From Acidimicrobiia bacterium (GTDB taxonomy: Bacteria; Actinomycetota; Acidimicrobiia; Acidimicrobiales; Bin134), in NCBI GenBank assembly GCA_022826705.1, contig JAJDUJ010000023.1, positions 56,169-120,168 of the forward strand: DNA of 64,000 bases, given 5' to 3'. Shown here one piece after another: positions 34,407 through 42,711 of the stretch. The notes under the pieces were generated by a model. The model saw nothing but the letters and a program-made list of their open reading frames with translations, was not told the DNA's origin and made no database searches. Numbering within the stretch: the stretch's first letter is position 1; every line of letters begins with the position of its first letter. The position numbers and the translations under genes were made by a program.

Positions 34407-35306
34407 CTAGGTCAACTCTCCCGTGAAGCTATCGGTGATGAAGGTCTCATAGGGCCTCCGGCGGACCCCAACGGCCCAAGCCCGTTGCACCCGCATAAGG
34501 CTCTTCATCACCTTGAGTTCTCTGTACATTCGGCTGATGCGGGTGTGGATCTCCTCAACTGTGAGGGGATCGTCTAGGTGCTCGTTGAATGCGTTGAGTG
34601 CGGGGACCAACCACCGATCTTGTCCGATCCGTGGCAAGCTGATTGCTGCTTGCCGGAACGTGTAGCGCTTGCCTCCCAGCCGGTTCATGGTGCCTTGGAT
34701 CTGCTTCCTCAGCACCGGGCGCAGGATCGTTGGCAGGCTGTCGAGAACTCCGGGGACGTCCTCGGCGTTGCCGTTTTCGTCATACATAAACGGCGACCCG
34801 AGGTCGAAAAACACAAGCTTGTTCTCAACCCAAGCGAAGTTGGTGAACTGGCCATCAAGCGCCTGTCTGCCGTCGGCACCGCTCAAGACGATCGCCTCGG
34901 TCAGCGAGGTCACGATGGGATGATCTGAACTGGGTTCGTCGACTTCTAGAACATGTTCGACCAGCTGCTCCTTCGGATACAGCGGCTGAACGATAAACGG
35001 GATGGTGCGCCCGCTGTCAGCGACGATGGCACGGAGCTCAGTAGGGGCGATTTCAACAAACGGCGCCAGTCTGGAGATGTATTCGCGTATTCGCTTGAAC
35101 TGGGCCTGGGCGTCTGCGGCGGAGTCAGAGACCCAAAGGCGTTTGACGACCGCTGTCGGCTGGTCGTCTGGCCACGCCAACGCCAAACCAGCCTCACCCA
35201 TTCCGAGGACCTGTAGTCCTTCGACGCTCCGTTCTCGAAGCGCTTTCGCGATTCTCCGGTCGAGTTCTTTTAGCTCTTCATCCGAGAGCGAAGGCTCGTA
35301 AGTCAT
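34407..35306 (-). CDS. Protein with kinase-like fold, DUF6206-like (299 aa)
   Basis: Visible features are a nucleotide-loop-like LQVLGMGEAGLALAWP, a Lys in TAVVKRLWVS, and GQFTNFAWVENKLVFFDLGSPFMYDENG, resembling the N and D of a kinase catalytic/metal loop. These suggest an atypical kinase or aminoglycoside-phosphotransferase-like fold, as in DUF6206 proteins. Function unknown. Start ATG 35306 (MTYEPSLSDEEL) is preferred; the frame is open to 35345. No strong tie to the P450 downstream. Confidence 0.6.
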   Translation of the reverse strand: MTYEPSLSDEELKELDRRIAKALRERSVEGLQVLGMGEAGLALAWPDDQPTAVVKRLWVSDSAADAQAQFKRIREYISRLAPFVEIAPTELRAIVADSGRTIPFIVQPLYPKEQLVEHVLEVDEPSSDHPIVTSLTEAIVLSGADGRQALDGQFTNFAWVENKLVFFDLGSPFMYDENGNAEDVPGVLDSLPTILRPVLRKQIQGTMNRLGGKRYTFRQAAISLPRIGQDRWLVPALNAFNEHLDDPLTVEEIHTRISRMYRELKVMKSLMRVQRAWAVGVRRRPYETFITDSFTGELT

Positions 35307-35577
35307 TCCGCCCCATCCCCCATCTTGGGCGCAAATGCTAGCCAAAGAATTGTCATCTCGAATGAATGAAGGGCTTCACATCACAACGTCGACCTGGTCA
35401 CCGTTGACAGACTCCCAATTCCGGAGCACTCCCTCACGCCGGTTTCCGCGACTCTCAGTCTCTCCGAACTCCCAATGCCAACTCTCGCGATTTGATGGCA
35501 CAATGAAAAGCTCGGCTAGCCACTACAGTCAGGATCAGATCACGCTATAGAGAGATGGCCGACCAGGGATTGCTGCT
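35307..35577. other. Intergenic region between divergent genes
   Basis: About 270 bases between the kinase-like gene (minus) and a P450 (plus). I see no protein-like frame and no clear hairpin. It coincides with the change to visibly higher GC and stronger GC-ending codon use to the right. Confidence 0.4.
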
Positions 35578-36900
35578 ATGACCGCCGTGCCAACCGAATC
35601 GGAATCCGCAACCGGCTCCTTAGCCAAGCCGCCGCCTGCTACTGAGGCAGACCCGCACAACCCGCTCCACAACGCCTTTTGGCGGCGGGATCGCCGGGTG
35701 GTGGACGAAGACCTGAAGCAGGTGTGCTCCCGGCCGCTCACGTTCTATCCCGGGTTCGAGTTCACCGGTGACCTGGAGAGCGTGGATACGCCGGGGGCAT
35801 GGTGCATCACCCGGCATTCGTCCATCTTGGAGGTGTCGCGCAACCCGCAGATCTACTCCTCGTCATCGGGCGTCACCATCAACGACTTCCCGCCGGAGTT
35901 CAACGAGTACTTCAACTCGATCATCGCCATGGACGACCCCCGCCACGCCCGGCTGAGAAAGATCGTCTCAGCGGGCTTCACCCCTCGGATGCTGGCCCGG
36001 CTGGAAGACTCGGTGCAGGACCAGGCCCGGCTGATCGTGGACGAGGTGTGCGAGCGGGGCGAGTGCGATTTCGTCACCGACGTGGCCGCCCGGCTGCCGC
36101 TGCGCATCGTGTGCGACCTGATGGGCATTCCCGCCTCCGAGCACGACTTTGTGTTCGACCAGACCAACGTGATCCTGGGGGCGGCCGACGACGAGTACGT
36201 CCCCGAGTTCGGCGACTTCATCACCGCCATCCTCATGGCCGGCGAGGCCCTGTCGAAACTGATGGACGAGGTGGCCGAGTCGAAGGTTGGGGTGGACACC
36301 GGCGATCTGACCAGCGTGTTGGTCAACGCCGAGGTGGACGGCGAGCGCCTCACCCGAGCCGAACTGGCCAGCTTCTTCATCTTGTTGGTGGTAGCCGGCA
36401 ACGAGACGACCCGCAACGCCATCAGCTGGGGCCTGGTATTCCTCACCGATCACCCCGACCAGCGCAAGATCTGGACCGACGATTTCGACGGCGTGGCCCA
36501 CGGTGCCGTGGAGGAAATCGTGCGCCTGGCCAGCCCGGTCACCTACATGCGCCGCACCGTGCTGAGCGACACCGAGCTGGAGGGCCAGAAGATCGACGAG
36601 GGCGACATGGTGGTCATGAACTACCTGTGCGCCAACCGGGACGAGTCAGTGTTCGACGACCCGCTGGCTTTCAACGTGCTACGCGACCCGAACCCCCACA
36701 TCGGCTACGGCGGACCCGGACCGCACTTCTGCCTCGGCGCGCATCTGGCCCGCCGAGAGATCAAGGTGATGTTCCGCGAGATCTTCGAGCGCATCGGCGA
36801 TATCCGGGCCACCGGCGAGCCCGACCCGCTCTCATCGGCGTTCATCCACGGCATCAAGCACCTGCCCGCGGAGTTCACCCCCTCTGGGCGAGCTGATTGA
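35578..36900 (+). CDS. Cytochrome P450, CYP125/142-like (440 aa)
   Basis: Actinobacterial steroid-type P450: MDDPRHARLRKIVSAGFTPRM (C-helix region), I-helix VVAGNETTRNAISWG, ExxR in EEIVRLASPV, and GPGPHFCLGAHLARREIKV with thiolate Cys385. The AGNETTRNA motif is common in CYP125/CYP142 cholesterol-side-chain hydroxylases, so a sterol or isoprenoid substrate is plausible but not certain. Its 3' end overlaps the convergent thioesterase gene by 26 nt. Confidence 0.94.
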   Translation: MTAVPTESESATGSLAKPPPATEADPHNPLHNAFWRRDRRVVDEDLKQVCSRPLTFYPGFEFTGDLESVDTPGAWCITRHSSILEVSRNPQIYSSSSGVTINDFPPEFNEYFNSIIAMDDPRHARLRKIVSAGFTPRMLARLEDSVQDQARLIVDEVCERGECDFVTDVAARLPLRIVCDLMGIPASEHDFVFDQTNVILGAADDEYVPEFGDFITAILMAGEALSKLMDEVAESKVGVDTGDLTSVLVNAEVDGERLTRAELASFFILLVVAGNETTRNAISWGLVFLTDHPDQRKIWTDDFDGVAHGAVEEIVRLASPVTYMRRTVLSDTELEGQKIDEGDMVVMNYLCANRDESVFDDPLAFNVLRDPNPHIGYGGPGPHFCLGAHLARREIKVMFREIFERIGDIRATGEPDPLSSAFIHGIKHLPAEFTPSGRAD

Positions 36901-37570
36901 GGGTCTCACGGTCGAGGTGGCGGAACACGCCCTCGGCTAGGGCGGTGACCTGGCCGTCTTGGAGGGCGTGGCCCTTGACCTCGGTGATGGTGCCGTCGAA
37001 CTTCTCCACCCACCCCTCGAACACGGTTTCTTTATCGAGCAGCGTGGGGCGCCGGTAGCGCACCGACAGCATCATGGTGGGTCCGCTGGCGTTTCTGGTG
37101 GAGCAGGCGCTGGTGAATACCATGTCGAAGGCTGAGGCGATGGCCGCTCCGTGGACGCAGCCGGGCGGTCCCTCGTACACCGTGGAGAACACCGCCCGAC
37201 CCCGGGTCTTGGGCGGGTCGGACTCCATGTCGACCACCATCTCCACTGGTACTGCGGCGGGATTGCATATGCCGGTCACATAGTCGAAGGGTGCCCGCAG
37301 GTGGGTAATGGGAGGGCCTTCCATCTCATGGCCGCCGGGGCCGAAACGAGGCGGGGGCTCGGCGGGCACATGGGCCTCGATTCGATCGGCCAGGGCGTTG
37401 GCCTCATCGGCCAGCGCGGCGGTGTCAGCGGGCGAGGCGGTGTTGGTGACGGTGGCGGACACCAGCCGGCGCACCGCGTCGGCCAAAGCCCGCAGCTCCC
37501 GCTCCCGGCCGGCCACCGCGGGATGGTCGATGGCCTGGAACGGGCCTCCTGGCTGATTGATATGGGCCAC
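36875..37570 (-). CDS. Hot-dog thioesterase (PaaI/4HBT-like, 231 aa)
   Basis: The C-terminal 140 residues form a hot-dog fold: YEGPPGCVHGAAIASAFDMVFTSAC is the helix with the G-x-V-H-G-G-like catalytic region, and VRYRRPTLLDKETVFEGWVEK the long strand. The N-terminal 80 residues are helical and Ala-rich, of unknown role. Probably hydrolyses an acyl-CoA. The stop lies inside the end of the convergent P450. Confidence 0.82.
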   Translation of the reverse strand: MAHINQPGGPFQAIDHPAVAGRERELRALADAVRRLVSATVTNTASPADTAALADEANALADRIEAHVPAEPPPRFGPGGHEMEGPPITHLRAPFDYVTGICNPAAVPVEMVVDMESDPPKTRGRAVFSTVYEGPPGCVHGAAIASAFDMVFTSACSTRNASGPTMMLSVRYRRPTLLDKETVFEGWVEKFDGTITEVKGHALQDGQVTALAEGVFRHLDRETLNQLAQRG

Positions 37571-37646
37571 GACGGCAACGGTATGGTGCGGGCAGCATCA
37601 CGGCGCAACCAAGCGCCCAAGAACCCCGATCCCACGAGGAGCAACC

Positions 37647-38510
37647 ATGCCCATCGACCCCACCGCTGTCGGCGCCGAGAGCGACCCGAGCACCTCAAGC
37701 TGGAAGTCGAAAGACGCCCTCTTGTATGCGCTGGGCGTGGGCGCGGGAATGAGCGATCCCACCGGGTTCGAGCTGGAGTTCACCACCGAGAACACCAAGG
37801 ACGTGGAGCAGAAGGCCCTGCCCACCATGTGCGTGGTGCTGGGCGGCGGAGTGGGCGGTTCCAACAGCCCGCTGGCCAAGATCGGCACCTACAACCCGGC
37901 GCTGCTGGTCCACGGCGAGCAGGGGTTCACCCTCCACAAGCCGCTGCCGGTGGAGGCCACGGTCAGCTCGGTTACCCGCGTAGCCGGCATCTACGACAAG
38001 GGCAAGGCCGCCCTGGTGGTGCTGGAGAGCGACGTCACTGACACCGCCGACGGCCAGCCCCTGTTCACCAACGTCACCTCGCTGTTCATCCGGGGCGAAG
38101 GGGGCTGGGACGGCGACCGGGGCCCAGCCAGCCCGCCCAAGGTGCCCGAGCGCGACGCCGACCACGTGGTGACCTACCAGACCCGCACCGACCAGGCGCT
38201 GCTGTATCGGCTCAATGGCGACCGCAACCCGCTGCACTCCGACCCGTCTTTCGCTGCTGCGGGCGGATTCGACACCCCGATCCTGCACGGCCTGTGTACC
38301 TACGGCTTCACCGGGCGGGCGCTGCTCCATTCTCTGTGCGACAGCGATCCGGCTCGCTTCAAGAGCATGCACGGGCGGTTTTCCTCGCCGGTGCTGCCGG
38401 GAGAGACCCTAGACGTTCACATTTGGGACGAGGGCGGCGGGTCGGCCCGGTTCCAAACCCGGGTGGGCGACCGAGTGGTTCTCGACGCCGGAACCGTTAC
38501 CTTCGCCTAG
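37647..38510 (+). CDS. MaoC-like (R)-enoyl-CoA hydratase 2 (287 aa)
   Basis: Two hot-dog domains as in hydratase 2 of peroxisomal-type multifunctional enzymes: N-terminal DALLYALGVGAGMSDP and C-terminal LYRLNGDRNPLHSDPSFAAAGGFDTPILHGLCTYG, which contains the catalytic Asp and His (D-x-N-P-x-H) in full. It hydrates a trans-2-enoyl-CoA to a (3R)-hydroxyacyl-CoA. ATG 37647 follows ACGAGGAG. Mycobacterial homologues act in sterol side-chain oxidation; this role would match the adjacent P450. Confidence 0.92.
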   Translation: MPIDPTAVGAESDPSTSSWKSKDALLYALGVGAGMSDPTGFELEFTTENTKDVEQKALPTMCVVLGGGVGGSNSPLAKIGTYNPALLVHGEQGFTLHKPLPVEATVSSVTRVAGIYDKGKAALVVLESDVTDTADGQPLFTNVTSLFIRGEGGWDGDRGPASPPKVPERDADHVVTYQTRTDQALLYRLNGDRNPLHSDPSFAAAGGFDTPILHGLCTYGFTGRALLHSLCDSDPARFKSMHGRFSSPVLPGETLDVHIWDEGGGSARFQTRVGDRVVLDAGTVTFA

Positions 38511-38552
38511 GCGCCGGGCTGACGGTCCGGAGACCCGCCTGACGCTCTTCGG

Positions 38553-39389
38553 CTACTCGCCGAAAGCAGCGTCGATGCACTGGTCGACCAGCGCGGTGAT
38601 GGGCAGTTCTACGCCCAGCTCATCGGCCAGGGCCAGCGCGCCCCTCAGGTCTTTGTGGGCGATCTGGGTGAAGCTGCCCCCGAAAGCCGGGGGCGGATAG
38701 GTGGGCGGTCCGGTGAACATCCCCACGTGAGGACCGATGTTGCGGTCGGAGTAGCTCACGATCTCGGCGAACGCTCCCAGGTCCACATCGGCGGCCGCGG
38801 CCAGCGCGATGGCCTCGTAGGCCACAGCCAATTCGGCGTAAGTTATGAGATTGCGGGCCACTTTGGCCTTTAGCGCAGAGCCCAGCGGGCCCACGTTGAC
38901 CACCATTCCGCCGTAGCGCTCGAAGTGGGGTCGCCCCTGCTCGGTGTGAGCCGCGTCGCCTCCGCAAAACACCACCAGGTCGCGAATCTGAGCCGACGGG
39001 GTGCCCCCAGTCACCGGGGCGTCGATCAACGTCGCCCCGGCGTCGTCGGCCTCGGCGGCCAGCTCGATCACCGTGGCGGGCAGCACCGTGGAGTGGACGG
39101 CTATCAGGGCGCCCGACTCGGCAGCTCCGGCGATGGCCCCGTCGTCGCCCCGGCACACTTGGCGCACCTGGGCGTCGTCGATCACCACCACTGCCACCAG
39201 ATCTACTTGTCGGGCCAGCTCTCCCACCGAAGCGGCCGGTGTGCCACCCAGCTCGGTAAACCGGTCCATGGCCGCCTCGGAGACGTCGTAGCCCACCACG
39301 GTGACCTCGTCGTCCCACTGGCCGGTGAGCACGCCCTCGGCGATGGCGCCTCCCATGTCGCCCAGTCCGATGATTCCCAGTCGAGTCAT
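38553..39389 (-). CDS. NAD-dependent beta-hydroxyacid dehydrogenase (3-hydroxyisobutyrate type, 278 aa)
   Basis: N-terminal Rossmann GIIGLGDMGGAIAEG, substrate loop DAPVTGGTPSAQ, and catalytic Lys176 in SALKAKVARN with Asn180 at the expected spacing. The family oxidises 3-hydroxy acids such as 3-hydroxyisobutyrate or tartronate semialdehyde. An uncommon feature is DVDLGAFAEIVSYSDRNIGPHV in the C-terminal helical half. On the same strand as the epoxide hydrolase, 28 nt apart. Confidence 0.9.
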   Translation of the reverse strand: MTRLGIIGLGDMGGAIAEGVLTGQWDDEVTVVGYDVSEAAMDRFTELGGTPAASVGELARQVDLVAVVVIDDAQVRQVCRGDDGAIAGAAESGALIAVHSTVLPATVIELAAEADDAGATLIDAPVTGGTPSAQIRDLVVFCGGDAAHTEQGRPHFERYGGMVVNVGPLGSALKAKVARNLITYAELAVAYEAIALAAAADVDLGAFAEIVSYSDRNIGPHVGMFTGPPTYPPPAFGGSFTQIAHKDLRGALALADELGVELPITALVDQCIDAAFGE

Positions 39390-39417
39390 TACATCTGTCT
39401 CTTTCTGCTCGAGGTTC

Positions 39418-40557
39418 TCAGCGAAGCGGCCGGAAGAAGGCCCGCACCTCTTCCACCAGCTTGTTCGGGTTCTCCAGGGCCGGGAAGTGGCCGCCGTCGT
39501 CCACCTCGGTCCACCGGGTGATGTTGTAGTAGGGCTCGGCCAGCTCCCGGGGCGGGCGGTTCTTCTCGTTGAACACCGCCACCCCGGTTGGAACCGAAAT
39601 CCTTGGCGGCTGGTTGAACGCCGAGCCGGCTCCGAAGCTCTCGTAGTACATGCGCATCGACGGGCCGATGGTGGCGGTGGCCCAATAGATGGTGAGCAGG
39701 GTACACAGCTCGTCGAGGGTGTAGCGCCGGGCGAGGTCCCGCCCGCCGGGACCGTCGATGTCGCTCCATCGCCACCACTTCTCGATTATCCAGGCGGCCA
39801 GGCCGGCGGGCGAGTCGGTGAGCCCCACCGCCGCAGTCTGCGGCTTGGTGCGCTGAAGGTGTACGTATCCCCACTCCCGGTCGCGGTACTGCTTCACGCC
39901 CTCCCACCAATGGCGCTGCTCTGGGGTGAGGGCGGCCTCGTCGATGGGCGAGGCCACCATGTTGAGGTGGATGCCCACCATGCGGTCGGGGTGCATGGCA
40001 CCCAGCGCCGCGCTCACCGCAGAGCCCCAGTCGCCGCCCTGAGCGCCGAATCGCTCATAGCCCAGTGCGGTCATCAACTCAGCCCACATATCGGCCACCT
40101 TGGCCGACGACATCCCCGGCTGGACGGGCGGGGATGAGAACCCATAGCCGGGCAGCGACGGGGCCACCACGTGGAAGGCGTCGGCGGGGTCGCCGCCGTG
40201 GGCCGCCGGGTCGCTGAGCGGGCCGACCACCTTGTGCATCTCCCAGAAGCAACTGGGCCAGCCGTGGGTGATGACCAGCGGCAGCGGTTCGAAGCCCCGG
40301 CCCTCGGCATGGACGAAGTGGATGTCGAGGCCGTCGATGCGCTCGGTGAACTGGGGCAGCTCGTTGAGCGCGGCCTCGCACATCCGCCAGTCGTAGTCTT
40401 GGCGCCAGTAGCGGCACAGCTCGGCGATGTAGGCGGTGTCGGAGCCGTAGTCCCACCCCACCCCCTCCAGCGCCTGGGGCCAGCGGGTGGCGTCCAGGCG
40501 CCGATGGAGGTCGTCGATCACCTCATCGGGCACGGCAATCCGGAACGGCTCAGCCAC
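39418..40557 (-). CDS. Epoxide hydrolase with EHN N-terminal domain (379 aa)
   Basis: The N-terminal EHN domain (FRIAVPDEVIDDLHRRLDATRWP) is followed by an alpha/beta hydrolase core: ITHGWPSCFWEMHKVV, GYGFSSPP and nucleophilic Asp176 in GAQGGDWGSAV; the C-terminal His is in EVDDGGHFPALENP. This is the microsomal-type epoxide hydrolase family, here without a membrane anchor. With the other epoxide hydrolase at 26019, the window has two unrelated solutions to epoxide opening. Confidence 0.92.
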   Translation of the reverse strand: MAEPFRIAVPDEVIDDLHRRLDATRWPQALEGVGWDYGSDTAYIAELCRYWRQDYDWRMCEAALNELPQFTERIDGLDIHFVHAEGRGFEPLPLVITHGWPSCFWEMHKVVGPLSDPAAHGGDPADAFHVVAPSLPGYGFSSPPVQPGMSSAKVADMWAELMTALGYERFGAQGGDWGSAVSAALGAMHPDRMVGIHLNMVASPIDEAALTPEQRHWWEGVKQYRDREWGYVHLQRTKPQTAAVGLTDSPAGLAAWIIEKWWRWSDIDGPGGRDLARRYTLDELCTLLTIYWATATIGPSMRMYYESFGAGSAFNQPPRISVPTGVAVFNEKNRPPRELAEPYYNITRWTEVDDGGHFPALENPNKLVEEVRAFFRPLR

Positions 40558-40578
40558 GGCGTCAGGTTATGCCAGCGC

Positions 40579-42174
40579 TCAGCGGTCGCCGATGGCGTAG
40601 AAGCCGCCGACGCGGTCGGCCACGTAGATGACTCCGTCCCACACCGCGGGGGTGGCCTCAATACAACCCCCCAGCGATATGCGCCATATCTCGGGGGGCT
40701 CGACCGCGGGGTCGGAAACGTCGAAGGCGTAGATGTTGCCGGCGCAGTCGCTTTGCATGAGCACGTCGTCGATCACCACCGGCGACGACCACACTGGGCC
40801 GGTCATCCGCTTGAACCACACGATCTCGCCGGTCTCGCGGCTCAGCCCGTACAAGAAACCCGCGTTGGTGGGCACATACACCATCTCGTCGGTCAGCGCC
40901 GGGGTGGCCCACACCCCGTCGATGTCGGCGTTGCGAAGGTCGGTGCCCCACACCAGGGGATCCTCGGCCGAGGGGTCGAGCTTGAGCATCTGGCCCAGCT
41001 CCTGGCTGCGGGTATTGCCCCGCTCGTACTCCACCCCCACATAGAGGAATCCCTCTGCGTCGGCCACCACGGTGGCGTCCACGTCGTCGCCCGCCCAGTA
41101 GCGGAATACCCGCTCAGGGTCCTGTCCGTCGGCCACGCCTGAGATGTCCCAGCCCTGCACCAGGCCCCCGGAGTTGGCGAAATAGAGGGTGTTGCCCACC
41201 ACGGTCATACCGGTCTCGATGGAGATGTTGCCGTCGGTTACCACGCTGAGCAGCTCGTCGTCCCAGCCGGCGTTGGAGAACACCACTTCGGGATCGATCG
41301 TCACCAGGCCGTCGGCGCCGAAGCTGCGGTTCAGCTTGGCGATGAAGAAGTGGCTGTTCTCCCCGCCCTGGAACAGGTGGTCGTTCAGCACCAGGCCCGC
41401 GCCGTCCCAATCGTCGTTCCACAGCACGGGCGGGAAATCCTCGGCGTGTACCGACCAGAGCCCCACGGGCTCTTCCCGGTCGAAAGCGATGATCCGCAGA
41501 TAGTTATCCCGCGAGCCGAAGTACACCAGGGGGTAGCCGTCGGGATCGACGGTCACCGACCCCTTGACCAGGTCGCCCACCACGAACTCGGGCAGCAGCT
41601 GCTCGCCGGTGGCGGCGTCGAGGAAGTGGACACCCGGGGTGTATGTGCCTGCAATCACCCAGGTGCGCTCGTCCCACTCGATCACCGCAGGCTGGCCGGT
41701 CCACCCCGCGCCGCACCACAGCGTGGTGCCCGCCTCCCACGTGGTGAGCGAGCACAGGTCTCGCTCGGGGGTGCCGGTGAACCGCCAAAGCACCTCGGGC
41801 GACTGCGGGGCCGGACCAGTGCCGTAGAAGGTGCGGGTGGGGTTGCCCCGGAAGGTGAGCAGTCCGGGCATTCCGCTGACGGGCTGCCCGGCAGTGGCCG
41901 GGTCTACCCAGCCCGGATACGGCGTGGGAGTGGGTTCAGGGGTGGGAGTCGGGTCCGGGACTTGAGTGGGAGCGGGGGTGGGGATGGGCGTCGGGGCCGA
42001 CGTCGGCACCGATGTCGGCGTATCGGCTGGTGCCACAGGTATCGGGGCTGGAGACGTGGTCAGCTCAGGATCGTCGACGTTGAAGTACTGCACATCGGCG
42101 ACCACCGCCACGATCCCCACAGTGGCGGCAATCGCCGCGACCACGGCCCACGATCTCCACATGCGCACTTGCAC
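40579..42174 (-). CDS. Membrane-anchored PQQ-like beta-propeller protein (531 aa)
   Basis: One N-terminal TM segment (WAVVAAIAATVGIVAVVADVQYF) is followed by a long Pro/Thr/Ser-rich spacer (PTSVPTSAPTPIPTPAPTQ and more), then a large domain with repeated blade-like stretches ending in G-x-L/Y-G-x-D-x-x-T-G-x-x-x-W patterns (FLYGLSRETGEIVWFKRM). The fold is a PQQ-type beta-propeller outside the cell, possibly a scaffold or binding protein; no quinoprotein catalytic residues are evident. Its start is 12 nt from the divergent UGSC gene, so the two may share regulation. Confidence 0.82.
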   Translation of the reverse strand: MQVRMWRSWAVVAAIAATVGIVAVVADVQYFNVDDPELTTSPAPIPVAPADTPTSVPTSAPTPIPTPAPTQVPDPTPTPEPTPTPYPGWVDPATAGQPVSGMPGLLTFRGNPTRTFYGTGPAPQSPEVLWRFTGTPERDLCSLTTWEAGTTLWCGAGWTGQPAVIEWDERTWVIAGTYTPGVHFLDAATGEQLLPEFVVGDLVKGSVTVDPDGYPLVYFGSRDNYLRIIAFDREEPVGLWSVHAEDFPPVLWNDDWDGAGLVLNDHLFQGGENSHFFIAKLNRSFGADGLVTIDPEVVFSNAGWDDELLSVVTDGNISIETGMTVVGNTLYFANSGGLVQGWDISGVADGQDPERVFRYWAGDDVDATVVADAEGFLYVGVEYERGNTRSQELGQMLKLDPSAEDPLVWGTDLRNADIDGVWATPALTDEMVYVPTNAGFLYGLSRETGEIVWFKRMTGPVWSSPVVIDDVLMQSDCAGNIYAFDVSDPAVEPPEIWRISLGGCIEATPAVWDGVIYVADRVGGFYAIGDR

Positions 42175-42186
42175 TACCGTAGAGCC

Positions 42187-42711
42187 ATGGCGATCGAATA
42201 TTTGGACCCAAAGGCAGAACCGGCCGAGCCGGTGACTCCCTATGACCTGTCAGCGGGCAATGGAACACTCACCGTGGGGCTGTTGGCCAACGGATTCCCC
42301 GACTCGGTCCCATTCCTGGATGCCGTGGGCGAGAGCCTGCGCCGGGTTCGCCCCGACGTGGAGGTTCGGGCCTGGAACAAGGGCAACGCCTCCATGGTGG
42401 CCGACGACCAGCTCATGGGCGAGATCACCGACGACTGCGATGCGGTGGTGGCCGCCTACGGACATTGAGGAAGCTGTACTAGCGGCACCGTGCGTGACGC
42501 CATCAAAGCAGCCCGTCGGAATACTCCGGCGGTGGCGCTGGTGACCACCAAGTTCTCACCGCAGGGCGACTTCGTGGCCCGTTCCGCGGGCATGCCCGAT
42601 ATTCCTCGGGTGATCCTCCCCCACCCGGTGGCCGGCACCGGAGAAAAGGCCATGAAGATGGTGGCCGATGACATCGCCGACGAGGTGCTTCAGGCTCTAG
42701 GGGCCGGATGA
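42187..42711 (+). CDS. UGSC-family selenoprotein (174 aa, Sec94)
   Basis: The frame from ATG 42187 meets TGA at 42466-42468 and continues in phase to a true stop at 42711. The surrounding sequence is YGH-U-GSC-TSGT, matching the UGSC family, which is named for Sec-Gly-Ser-Cys. With TGA read as Sec94, the next Cys (97) makes a Sec-x-x-Cys redox pair. The two halves, each without start or fold sense alone, join into one alpha/beta protein (LTVGLLANGFPDS, ALVTTKFSPQGDF). A hairpin at 42482-42500 fits a bacterial SECIS. The substrate is unknown. The stop overlaps the next gene by ATGA. Confidence 0.85.
42482..42500 (+). promoter_or_regulatory. Candidate bacterial SECIS hairpin
   Basis: GCGGCAC (42482-42488), loop CGUGC (42489-42493), then GUGACGC (42494-42500) form two 3-bp stems flanking a single G-A mismatch. 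The loop starts 21 nt after the UGA and has G as its second base, as expected for SelB recognition. The hairpin is inside the coding region, as in bacterial selenoprotein mRNAs. Confidence 0.55.

Noticed and set aside
41350..42468. Long plus-strand frame opposite the beta-propeller gene
   Set aside because: Only its last 94 codons are the real UGSC N-terminus; the rest mirrors the propeller's GC-rich codons and has no family features.
42466..42468. TGA as a genuine stop followed by a separate small gene at 42490
   Set aside because: The downstream piece has no ribosome-binding site and is in phase with the upstream half, and the UGSC motif crosses the TGA.
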